64,000 bases of DNA from assembly GCA_014237145.1 (NCBI GenBank), contig JAAXOC010000042.1:22721-86720 (forward strand), read 5' to 3'. The position numbers and the translations under genes were made by a program. The notes beneath the pieces were generated by a model. That model was not told where the DNA came from, searched no databases, and saw nothing but the letters and a program-made list of their open reading frames with translations. This document shows positions 28,639 through 36,020 of the stretch, piece by piece. Source of the stretch: ANME-2 cluster archaeon (GTDB lineage Archaea > Halobacteriota > Methanosarcinia > Methanosarcinales > Methanocomedenaceae). The number at the start of each line of letters is the position of its first letter. The first letter of the stretch is position 1.

Positions 28639-28881
28639 ATGATATCTAAAATGGAGTACCTAAAAAAGCGATACAAAGAAATGTCACAAGCCCAGCTTGA
28701 ACTTATTATTGTACAATTGGACAGGGAACTTGAAGATAATCCTGATTCTGTTAAGGATGAACTATGTATTGCAGTGGATGCTCTGGAAAATAAAAAGAAA
28801 AAAGCCCATGGAAAGAGGAGGCATAGGCCGTGTCTTCCAGGCAATTTTGAACACCAGTTAGATGTGGGTGAAGAATTCTAA
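28639..28881 (+). CDS. Small hypothetical protein (80 aa)
   Basis: The start is well supported: AAGGAGG lies about 8 nt before the ATG. The protein is charged and helical (MEYLKKRYKEMSQAQLELII, then LDRELEDNPDSVKDELCIA), with a basic Lys/Arg/His patch (KKKKAHGKRRH) near the C-terminus. I do not recognise a family; a nucleic-acid-binding or regulatory role is possible. It is followed after 9 nt by a second small gene of the same length, so the two form a unit. Confidence 0.6.
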   Translation: MISKMEYLKKRYKEMSQAQLELIIVQLDRELEDNPDSVKDELCIAVDALENKKKKAHGKRRHRPCLPGNFEHQLDVGEEF

Positions 28882-28890
28882 GGCAGGGAT

Positions 28891-29133
28891 ATGATGGAAG
28901 ATCGTATACTGGCACACCTGGAAATTATCGAATCGGTCTATGGTGTTGAAATACTGAACAAGTCCGGGGTTGTGCAGTGGATTGAGGAGATAACCGATGA
29001 TGATAAACAGGCCCTGACTATCGCAACAGCCTTGAATACATGGATCATGATGAACAGTACAGGTACGGGCCTGGAAATACCAATCACTGTGCTTGAACAG
29101 ATACAGGCGAATCTGATGTCGAAAAGCAGATAG
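28891..29133 (+). CDS. Small acidic hypothetical protein (80 aa)
   Basis: 80 residues, mainly helical, acidic at the N-terminus (MMEDRILAHLEIIESVYGVE), with no cysteine, membrane segment or known motif. Starts 9 nt after the previous small gene, on the same strand. Either of two adjacent ATG codons could be used. The basic first gene and acidic second gene could be partners; this rests on arrangement only. Confidence 0.55.
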   Translation: MMEDRILAHLEIIESVYGVEILNKSGVVQWIEEITDDDKQALTIATALNTWIMMNSTGTGLEIPITVLEQIQANLMSKSR

Positions 29134-29627
29134 GACCTTGCCATGTTCAAATGTAACAGAAGACGCTTATGGTAATGGTAATATCGTGAAAAAAGAGATA
29201 TTTCAATAAATCCATAAAGAAAATGCTCACTTAGTTCGCATTTTCTAAACCTACTGTCAAGTCAACATCAAAGTGTCAGATTATGAAGGGAATAGGGCAC
29301 AATTCTAAAATCAAATTATTTCAATAATAATATTAGACGCAGATTGACACTGATACATTCACTTCCGCGGGAAGTGAATGCCTGCTACGCCTTAAGGGCG
29401 TGCAGGTTACTCAGATGCAACCTTAAATCTGCGTAAATCAGTGTAAATCTGCGTCTTAAAAATAACTGGGAAATGGAACAGTGTCAGATAATATCTCTAG
29501 CGATATTGTATGGTTGACTTGACACTACAGTAAAGTATATACTTTCCAATACATTCAAAAATAAAAATGCAGATGGGAAAAACCCATCTACCCGGCCCAT
29601 GAAAATATTCAGAATTTACGCATCCTC
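29134..29627. other. Non-coding stretch holding a MITE-like element
   Basis: About 490 bp without a credible gene. It contains the inverted-repeat element described separately (29335-29456) and AT-rich sequence on both sides. It marks the border between the cytochrome region and the accessory region with cdhE fragments. Confidence 0.6.
29335..29456. repeat. MITE-like element with terminal inverted repeats and two inner hairpins
   Basis: The left end AGACGCAGATTGACACTGAT (29335-29354) is the reverse complement, with one mismatch, of the right end at 29437-29456. Inside are two hairpins: an 11-bp stem with GCG loop (CATTCACTTCC / GGAAGTGAATG, 29356-29380) and CCTGC...GCAGG with an inner ACGCC/GGCGT stem (29381-29406). 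About 120 bp in total, no coding capacity. AAATCTGCGT occurs twice at the right end. No clear target-site duplication is visible. Confidence 0.6.
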
Positions 29628-29957
29628 TCACTCTAAAGGCCAGTTCTTCTCCATCCAACCCGGTATCCTGCCGCTATCTGGCGGTCCGATCTTCACCTTC
29701 AGTCCACTGGCATCCTCCATGTCACCCTGCAAACGGACAGCCAGTCCCGGTAAAATGACCGTATTGTGCCCAGTCATCTCGCCGAAATCGAAACCAACCA
29801 TCTTAAACTCATCAGACACCTTCTGCCCTGTCATCTGCCCATCTGCCACCGCAGTCTCCACACCAAGTCCGTCAGTATCTGTAGCCAGCAGGTAACAGTC
29901 AATACCGCTACTGGCCAGGTCGCTCTCTACAGTACAATAGGTCAATGTCTGTTTGGT
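29628..29957 (-). pseudogene. cdhE 3'-terminal fragment 1 (about 105 codons)
   Basis: The minus-strand frame from about 29945 to the stop at 29628 is nearly the same as the last 105 residues of CdhE encoded at 41296-42708 (shared [34 protein letters not shown]-type end), with about ten substitutions. It lacks the N-terminal 365 residues, including the iron-sulfur motif, and has no proper start, so it cannot be functional CdhE. Similarity stops within about 10 nt after the stop codon. It shares the ending IPGWMEKNWPLE and a short downstream stretch with fragment 2 (31098-32003), so the two fragments are closer to each other than to the intact gene in this part. Confidence 0.9.
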
Positions 29958-30008
29958 TCATGTGACTCTATAAACAAAATATAATTTTCCAATACTCTCA
30001 GATATATT

Positions 30009-30503
30009 TTATATATTATCAGCAAAAATTTCTTCAAATCGTGTTATTCTTGTCCGGTCATTTTTTTCAATATTGCTAATCAAAGTTTCAATTTCTTTCC
30101 TGCCAAGTAAGCGCTTGATATAGCATAACCTGAATATGTCGACAATATCCAACCACTCCACACCAACATCTTTGCAATACATCTTCGCCTTTTTATCATT
30201 GGTAGCGAAATCTACGCCCTCTTTTTTACACAAGAGGATGGATGTCAGTTCACCGGCATGGAGATATGTTAATTTTTCTTTCATATGTTCATACTCCCGG
30301 GTTAAATCAGAGTCCAGATGGATGACCTTGAACCTTTGCTTTAGGATATCGTCAACAAAATCATACCCTACTTCCTTTGCTATTAAAAGTTCGTTATACA
30401 CTTCAAAAGTAATTGCAAGGTTCGTTTCTGGAAATAGTCTTCTCAACAGATCTGCTTTGCCTATCTTACCAAGCATGCTCAAAATATCTGTATCGAAGAT
30501 CAT
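30009..30503 (-). CDS. PIN-domain ribonuclease toxin
   Basis: 164 residues starting MIFDTDILSMLGKIG, the first catalytic aspartate of a PIN domain, with the central LTYLHAGELTSILLC (Glu) and later KEGVDFATNDKKAKMYC (Asp) giving the acidic triad for metal-dependent RNA cleavage. The C-terminal extension of about 40 residues (GRKEIETLISNIEKNDRTRI) is typical of PIN proteins paired with UPF0175 antitoxins. It begins 2 nt after the stop of the antitoxin gene, as expected for a type II toxin-antitoxin operon. It lies between the two cdhE fragments. Confidence 0.85.
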   Translation of the reverse strand: MIFDTDILSMLGKIGKADLLRRLFPETNLAITFEVYNELLIAKEVGYDFVDDILKQRFKVIHLDSDLTREYEHMKEKLTYLHAGELTSILLCKKEGVDFATNDKKAKMYCKDVGVEWLDIVDIFRLCYIKRLLGRKEIETLISNIEKNDRTRITRFEEIFADNI

Positions 30504-30505
30504 GT

Positions 30506-30811
30506 TCAGAGGTATTTTTTAAGTTTCCTGTCCATTTCTACAGCCTGTCTCGCCTCTATCTCCCGCATAATTCCCCGTTTACCCAATATATCTTTAAATT
30601 CGATTGTAGTCACTCCAGCCATTTCAGCTGCCTTACTTAAGGATACTTCTTCTTCTTTATAAAGTTCTATCGCTGCATTAACCTTCAGTTCCGCATTCTC
30701 CCTGAATAGACTTCTCATGGCATCTTTTATTACTTCTAATTCACTCGAATAATACCCCGCATTCACCAGTGCCTTCACTTTCCGATCCACACTAACTGAC
30801 TGCGCTTCCAT
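30506..30811 (-). CDS. UPF0175-family antitoxin
   Basis: 101 residues. The N-terminal part (VDRKVKALVNAGYYSSELEV, then IKDAMRSLF) has the ribbon-helix-helix-like pattern, and the middle (EEVSLSKAAEMAGVTTIEFK) is the UPF0175 helix-turn-helix signature. Such proteins bind the promoter of their own operon and neutralise the downstream PIN toxin. First gene of the pair; the toxin follows after 2 nt. Expression is therefore expected to be autoregulated. Confidence 0.85.
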   Translation of the reverse strand: MEAQSVSVDRKVKALVNAGYYSSELEVIKDAMRSLFRENAELKVNAAIELYKEEEVSLSKAAEMAGVTTIEFKDILGKRGIMREIEARQAVEMDRKLKKYL

Positions 30812-30980
30812 TATTTATGCACCTCTTAATCATAATAAGATTATTTTTCTTATAATAAAATCCTTTCCTTCCCGATCAACCAACAGACAACGATATATTT
30901 AACTGGCAATTCAAATCGTGTCACCACAAATACACATCCGGTCCACAATACCGGAAGAGGCGGGCATTGAGAAGGATTAA

Positions 30981-31079
30981 ATTATTCCCAACTGCACCGC
31001 CTGCCATAACGCCACGCAGTATAACACAAAAGATAAGAAATATCGATTAAATTTCGTTATCAAATATTCCTTAACGTAA
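30981..31079 (+). pseudogene. Remnant of a multihaem cytochrome (one CXXCH)
   Basis: A 32-codon frame bounded by stops reads IIPNCTACHNATQYNTKDKK and then an unrelated AT-rich tail to TAA at 31077. CTACHNATQYN closely matches the DCTICHNATAYN segment near the C-terminus of the 2315-residue cytochrome. No start codon or signal peptide is attached. It looks like the debris of a second large cytochrome gene, lying between the toxin-antitoxin pair and cdhE fragment 2. Confidence 0.6.
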
Positions 31080-31097
31080 CAGAATTTACTTATCCTC

Positions 31098-32003
31098 TCA
31101 CTCTAAAGGCCAGTTCTTCTCCATCCAGCCAGGTATCCTACCACTATCTGGCGGTCCTATCTTAACCTTCAATCCGCTGGCATCCTCCATGTCACCCTGC
31201 AAGCGGGCAGCCAGTCCCGGAAGAATGACCGTATTGTGAGCGGTCATCTCGCCGAAATCAAAACCAACCCTCTTAAACTCATCAGACACCTTCTGCCCTG
31301 TCATCTGCCCGCCTGCCACCGCAGCTTCCACACCAAGGCCGTCAGTATCGGTAGCCAGCAGGTAACAGTCAATACCGCTACTGGCCAGGTCGCTCTCTAC
31401 AGTATAATAGGTCAATGCAAAGTTGGTTGTCACGAAAACAGGAGAATCCTTGCCAGGCGAACCCACCTCATACACCTTTGGGTCCACCTTTACAGGCGTC
31501 CTCGGGTCAGTGTAGATAGTATCCCTGATATGCAGCTCCGGCAGCAGGGCATAAGGCTCGATACTGTGTACTATCATGATATCACCGTAACGCACCGAGA
31601 ATACCGATGCCAGTACGGTCTCCCAGTAACTGGCAGAAACAGGGTCGTCATTGGCAAGGTATGCCGTCATAGGCACTGCCAGCAGCGGGAAAGCAATATC
31701 ACGCTGCCCTTCCCTGATTCCGGCACGCCTTATCATAAGGAAATTCTCAAATGATTCCCGTAGCGACTTCCCCTGCGGATTTGTGCCAGGGTCAAGTACC
31801 AGGTCCTCACGTCTCATCTCCAAAAACGTAGCTGTCAGGCTCTTTAACGTATCCAGGTCGTCAGGAGAGAATAGTACCAGTGGTACATCGTACTCCATAA
31901 CCAGGTCGGCCACGCTCATGGTATCCCAGACATCCACAGCAAGTGCAGGCTGGTTAAAGAATGTAAGCTGGTGACGGTATAGTATATCATCGCCACCCCC
32001 CAT
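31098..32003 (-). pseudogene. cdhE fragment 2: 3' two thirds with an internal deletion
   Basis: The frame encodes 301 residues matching CdhE from about residue 83 to its end, but the segment between [11 protein letters not shown] and [20 protein letters not shown] is missing (in intact CdhE these are separated by about 85 residues, roughly 255 bp, removed in frame). The N-terminal domain with the iron-sulfur cysteines is absent. The rest is intact and close to the functional copy. The first codon now lies in GGGDDILYR, with ATG created at the break. Similarity ends just after the stop codon. A translated product is possible but would lack both the cluster and part of the barrel. Confidence 0.9.
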
Positions 32004-32178
32004 TTACAGTAGTTTTTCCAACATACACTTTAATAAAATATTGTGTTCAAGTTTTTATCTTTGGATAATTCTTGTAATGACCAATTGGATGCACAACATC
32101 ACTAAAAATAAAGATGATGTGAGCGCATAATATAGGCCTGCAATGTTCGTGTATTCCTGATTGAATTAGTGATTGCAC

Positions 32179-33609
32179 TCATATACGATATTTATCTTTG
32201 ATACTGTTGTGATATTTTATTATAATTATTACCATTATGATAATTATGAATACAGACAAAATCGACGAAATTGCTGCGCAAATTGCCAGAATCATGAATA
32301 TTCCAGCAATAAAGGATGTACTATGAACAATATCTTTCTTAAAGTCTATAATAACAGAACTGGCTGAAGGTATGTCTTGGTTAGAACACTGATAATCGAA
32401 TAAGCGTTCTGAAAAGAGCCATGTAACTAAAATGGAAGCAATGATACCACAAACGATTCCACCAGCTACTGGAGAGTGATTAGACAGCGCCACTAAACCT
32501 AACAAAAGAAGCCCAATTAACCAATAAACGCCCCCAATAATATTATCATCGCCGTCGTCGTTTTTCATCAGTAATGGGGAAACAAAAAAATAAATCAGTG
32601 CAAAAAGAAAACTCCAACCTAAAGAACCTATTACACCAAGAACTAAAATAATATAGAGTAAAGACAGGCCCACACTTGTGGAGATAGGACCTCGAAAACG
32701 CTCATGAAACTTCCAATAAATTTCATAGCCAATAGCACCCAAAAGTAATAAAAAAATAAACATAGCTCCGCCACTACCAAACGTTCCAAACAAAGACCCT
32801 ATAGCTGCTCCAGCAAATACACTAGATATGCCCAATCTTGTGCTAAATTGATTTAAAGCATCTTTGTAACCCTCTGTGCCAAGTTTGACTGTGATTTGAG
32901 AGTTGCCCCCATTAGTTTTCACATCAATGACGCCAGTGCCTGCAAAGCCAGACACAAGGCCATCAGTGTCTATAGTAACTACAGTCTGTTGTTTATGCAT
33001 GGAAGGATCAATATGATCAGGAACTCTAATCCATAGTTGTGAAGCTTTGATTGTTCCCCTCAAAGCTCCGCCTCCCACATTACTAATGGTAAAACTTTGG
33101 GACTGGCTCTTTCCAAGTTTGATGTTCTTGAAGTCCAGATAATCACAATCAACTTCTAATTTGGGCACCCCAAGAGGTTGAGCTTCGGTTTCGCCTATAG
33201 TTGCGTCATATTCTTCAGCAATTCTCTGGATAATCTCTTCAGCTTCCCTTTTTGGTATTTCTTTTCTCTCAGCATCTTCTAACAGCATTTGATACTCGGC
33301 AGGGGTAATTATCCCATCCATTGATGCTCCATGCACCAACTTTCCAAACTCTTCTTCAGGACTTGTCCCAATTATAGTTCTCTGCTGCTCTTGATACCAT
33401 TTGCAAAATTCATTGTACTTCTTTGTATCACTAAAAACCTTTTGTGCTTCCAGTATAGTAGCCATTTTGAGATCCGCTGTGACCCCATGCTTATTCCTCC
33501 ATACTCTTACTGCCTTTATAATCTTTTCTAGATTCTCTTCTCTGGTGCAGGAAGGTTTTATTTTGTCTTCCTCTTCCTCTAATTCTTCATAATAATCAGA
33601 AAATGCCAT
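32179..33609 (-). CDS. Membrane protein with J-like helical region and Ig-like domain, linked to Hsp70
   Basis: 476 residues in four parts. Residues about 20-80 form a helical region ending KMATILEAQKVFSDTKKYNE, similar to helix III-IV of J domains, but without the HPD motif. Residues about 85-140 are a second helical part (MDGIITPAEYQMLLEDAERK), of a kind often linked to TerB/SHOCT-like modules. Residues about 148-245 are an Ig-like sandwich (LDFKNIKLGKSQSQSFTISN, then VSGFAGTGVIDVKTNGGNSQ). The last 200 residues contain about seven membrane segments. It lies 101 nt after the Hsp70 gene on the same strand. I infer a membrane platform for the chaperone; the HPD motif needed to stimulate Hsp70 ATPase is missing, so it is not a classic DnaJ. 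Confidence 0.7.
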   Translation of the reverse strand: MAFSDYYEELEEEEDKIKPSCTREENLEKIIKAVRVWRNKHGVTADLKMATILEAQKVFSDTKKYNEFCKWYQEQQRTIIGTSPEEEFGKLVHGASMDGIITPAEYQMLLEDAERKEIPKREAEEIIQRIAEEYDATIGETEAQPLGVPKLEVDCDYLDFKNIKLGKSQSQSFTISNVGGGALRGTIKASQLWIRVPDHIDPSMHKQQTVVTIDTDGLVSGFAGTGVIDVKTNGGNSQITVKLGTEGYKDALNQFSTRLGISSVFAGAAIGSLFGTFGSGGAMFIFLLLLGAIGYEIYWKFHERFRGPISTSVGLSLLYIILVLGVIGSLGWSFLFALIYFFVSPLLMKNDDGDDNIIGGVYWLIGLLLLGLVALSNHSPVAGGIVCGIIASILVTWLFSERLFDYQCSNQDIPSASSVIIDFKKDIVHSTSFIAGIFMILAICAAISSILSVFIIIIMVIIIIKYHNSIKDKYRI

Positions 33610-33710
33610 CGTCTTACTCTTGTTTCTTAAAGACTTTTCTCTTTCATATAATATAGTGGCTGCATTCTTGCTTTTGCGAAGTGATGTTCTCCGTTAGTAG
33701 AAACAAATCT

Positions 33711-35261
33711 TCACTTAACAGTCATACCAGCAATCTCCTTTGCAATACTTTCCTGTTGTTTCTCAGTAAGAAGCGATGGATTGTTTATAACTATATCCAA
33801 CTTTTTGCCGGTAGATAACTCCTCAGCAGTAATATGAATCATATTTTCTTTATCATAAGTCATGGTTGTCCTGATCTCAGGAACGCCTTTAGGCATTGGT
33901 GGGATATCAGATAGGACGTACCCATCTTTGTCACCTATGATAGTACAATATTCGGGATCATCGTCCTCGCCCTGAAGAACTATTATCCATACACTAGTTT
34001 GATTATCGAACCTCGTGGTATATGGTCTTGACTCTTGTGCCGGTATCTTATGATTTTTTTTGATGATGATGGAGTTAAGATCCTTGCCGGTTTCTGAATC
34101 TGTAATACAAATTCCGAGGGAATGAGGGGTTACGTCCCCGATCTCCAACGATGGCACAGTATCAAGGTTTGCATCGACAACCTGTTTCCCAACTCCATGA
34201 GCAGCAACTACTGACGCGCCTATAGCTACAACCTCATCTGGATTTACGCCAACATCAGGCGTTTTTCCTGTCAGTTCCTCAACCATTTTCTGTACCAATG
34301 GTATCCGAGTTGAACCGCCAACGAGGAGTATGTTATCTACGTCATTCCAACCCATTTGTTTTCCGAGTTTCTCACTCGCAGCATCAAGCGCTTCTTGGAC
34401 CAGATCTATGCTATTCTGTAATCGAGGGCGGATAAGATCCTCAAATTGATCTCTCTCAAGTTCAATGTCCAGTGTCTTGCCAAAAGCTGAAAGGCTCACA
34501 TAGGTCACTGTATCTGCTGATAGATCGATTTTTGCCTCCTCAGCACGACTATAAAAATCCTGATATGTCCTGAGATCCTTTGTGGGGTCTGTGCCATGCT
34601 TCTCTTTAAATTGATCCGAGAAGTACTCGACCAGCGCAGCATCAAAGTCCACACCCCCCAAAAACTTATCTCCATCAGAAGTTATAACCCGAATTTTCTG
34701 ACCAGTAACCTTCATAAACGTTATGTCGAAGGTGCCGCCACCAAGGTCATATACCATTACCAGCTTTTCCTGCCCCAAATTTTCTAAACCGTAGGCGATT
34801 GCAGCAGCTGTTGGCTCATTGATTATCCTTAAGACCTTAAGCCCAGCCAACTCTCCAGCAGTTTTGGTTCTATTTCGTTCCATGTCTTGAAAATATGCGG
34901 GTACTGTAATCACAGCTTCATTAATTTCCTCTCCAAGCTGCTTTTCAGCGTCTTGCTTTAATTTCTTAAGGATTAGGGCTGAAACTCCTTCCGGTCTATG
35001 CGTCCTCTCTTTATCATCAGTAAACTCCCATTCAGGTTTGCACATATGGCGTTTTGTAGCCAAAGCTACATTATACGGTTCTGCGATGGCAGCACGTTTA
35101 GCTCTTCCTCCAACTACTACCTCTTCGTCACGGAATAAGACTACTGAAGGGGTAGTGCTATTTCCTTCGCTATTCATGATGATTTTCGGCCTACCTGTTT
35201 CATCTACAACCGCCATCGCCGAATGTGTCGTACCGAGATCTATTCCAATTACTTTTGCCAT
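33711..35261 (-). CDS. Hsp70-family chaperone without C-terminal lid
   Basis: The nucleotide-binding domain is complete: VIGIDLGTTHSAMAVVDETG, NEAVITVPAYFQDMERNRTK, RIINEPTAAAIAYGL, MVYDLGGGTFDITFMKV and NILLVGGSTRIPLVQKMVEE. The linker and beta-sandwich substrate domain follow (GDVTPHSLGICI, KIPAQESRPYTTRFDNQTS), but the protein ends at about residue 516 with SIAKEIAGMTVK, about 100 residues short of a full DnaK: most of the alpha-helical lid is gone. The start is placed at ATG 35261, 1 nt after the grpE stop, because GGAGGAG lies 6 nt before it; an ATG at 35279 would overlap grpE. Without a lid, substrates would bind and leave fast, as in specialised Hsp70s. Grouped with GrpE and TPR proteins. 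Confidence 0.9.
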   Translation of the reverse strand: MAKVIGIDLGTTHSAMAVVDETGRPKIIMNSEGNSTTPSVVLFRDEEVVVGGRAKRAAIAEPYNVALATKRHMCKPEWEFTDDKERTHRPEGVSALILKKLKQDAEKQLGEEINEAVITVPAYFQDMERNRTKTAGELAGLKVLRIINEPTAAAIAYGLENLGQEKLVMVYDLGGGTFDITFMKVTGQKIRVITSDGDKFLGGVDFDAALVEYFSDQFKEKHGTDPTKDLRTYQDFYSRAEEAKIDLSADTVTYVSLSAFGKTLDIELERDQFEDLIRPRLQNSIDLVQEALDAASEKLGKQMGWNDVDNILLVGGSTRIPLVQKMVEELTGKTPDVGVNPDEVVAIGASVVAAHGVGKQVVDANLDTVPSLEIGDVTPHSLGICITDSETGKDLNSIIIKKNHKIPAQESRPYTTRFDNQTSVWIIVLQGEDDDPEYCTIIGDKDGYVLSDIPPMPKGVPEIRTTMTYDKENMIHITAEELSTGKKLDIVINNPSLLTEKQQESIAKEIAGMTVK

Positions 35262-35262
35262 T

Positions 35263-35976
35263 TTATTCTCCTCCGTCATATTTTTCTACAACAACCATTT
35301 CAGGTCGTAGCACAGTTTCCTGATACATGAATCCTTTATTAATTACTTCAATAATAACATCATCGTCTTCTGGATTAGATGTGGGTTTCCGCTCTATCGC
35401 TTCTTGAAAATCCGTGTTAAACCTTTTTGGTGCATTTTCTATCAAGCGAACTCCTTGTCTTCCCAATATTTGTAATATCTCAATTCGAAAACTCTCAAGT
35501 GACATGTTGAAGTCATCGGACTCTGGCAAGTTGGCATGCTTTCTAACATCTTCAATGCGGTCAAATAGTTGGACAATATCCAAAAATACTCTCTTTTGAA
35601 ATTTTTCAAAGATAAAATCTTTTTCATATTGTTGCAGTTTCGTGGTTACAGTCTTAATGAGTTCCCTTTTCGCTTCGTCACGATCTATCTTTTCCCTGAA
35701 TAATTGAGTAAGTTCTGCTACATTAGTTTCAAGCTTTGTTAGTCTCGTAGCGAGAGTAAACTCTTCTTTTTCTGATTTGTCCTCTTTTCGAGGCACTTTA
35801 GTATCTTTCACATCTCCATTAACCACCCCTGCACAGGCTGTCCTCAAAGTCCAAAATTTGCAAATTTTAGGCATTAGTTTTTGATTTAAAGGATTTATTG
35901 AATTTATTTTCCATAGAAATTTTAGTTTTGGGATGGCCTGTGCAATACAATTCTTTATTCCAGATATTTTACCCAT
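35263..35976 (-). CDS. grpE: GrpE-type nucleotide exchange factor
   Basis: 237 residues. A long coiled-coil part (RLTKLETNVAELTQLFREKI and onward) is followed by the GrpE head with the family ending VIIEVINKGFMYQETVLRPE and MVVVEKYD. The first 60 residues (KNCIAQAIPKLKFLWKINSI) are unusual for GrpE and partly hydrophobic; a later start is possible. The stop lies 1 nt before the preferred Hsp70 start, so exchange factor and Hsp70 are made together. It serves the lid-less Hsp70, not necessarily the general cell DnaK. Confidence 0.85.
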   Translation of the reverse strand: MGKISGIKNCIAQAIPKLKFLWKINSINPLNQKLMPKICKFWTLRTACAGVVNGDVKDTKVPRKEDKSEKEEFTLATRLTKLETNVAELTQLFREKIDRDEAKRELIKTVTTKLQQYEKDFIFEKFQKRVFLDIVQLFDRIEDVRKHANLPESDDFNMSLESFRIEILQILGRQGVRLIENAPKRFNTDFQEAIERKPTSNPEDDDVIIEVINKGFMYQETVLRPEMVVVEKYDGGE

Positions 35977-36020
35977 ATCGCTGAACCTCTTTATTTAATA
36001 TTGATTTTAATTTATCCCAA

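Noticed and set aside
29599..29895. Plus-strand frame opposite cdhE fragment 1
   Set aside because: Shadow of the pseudogene on the other strand.
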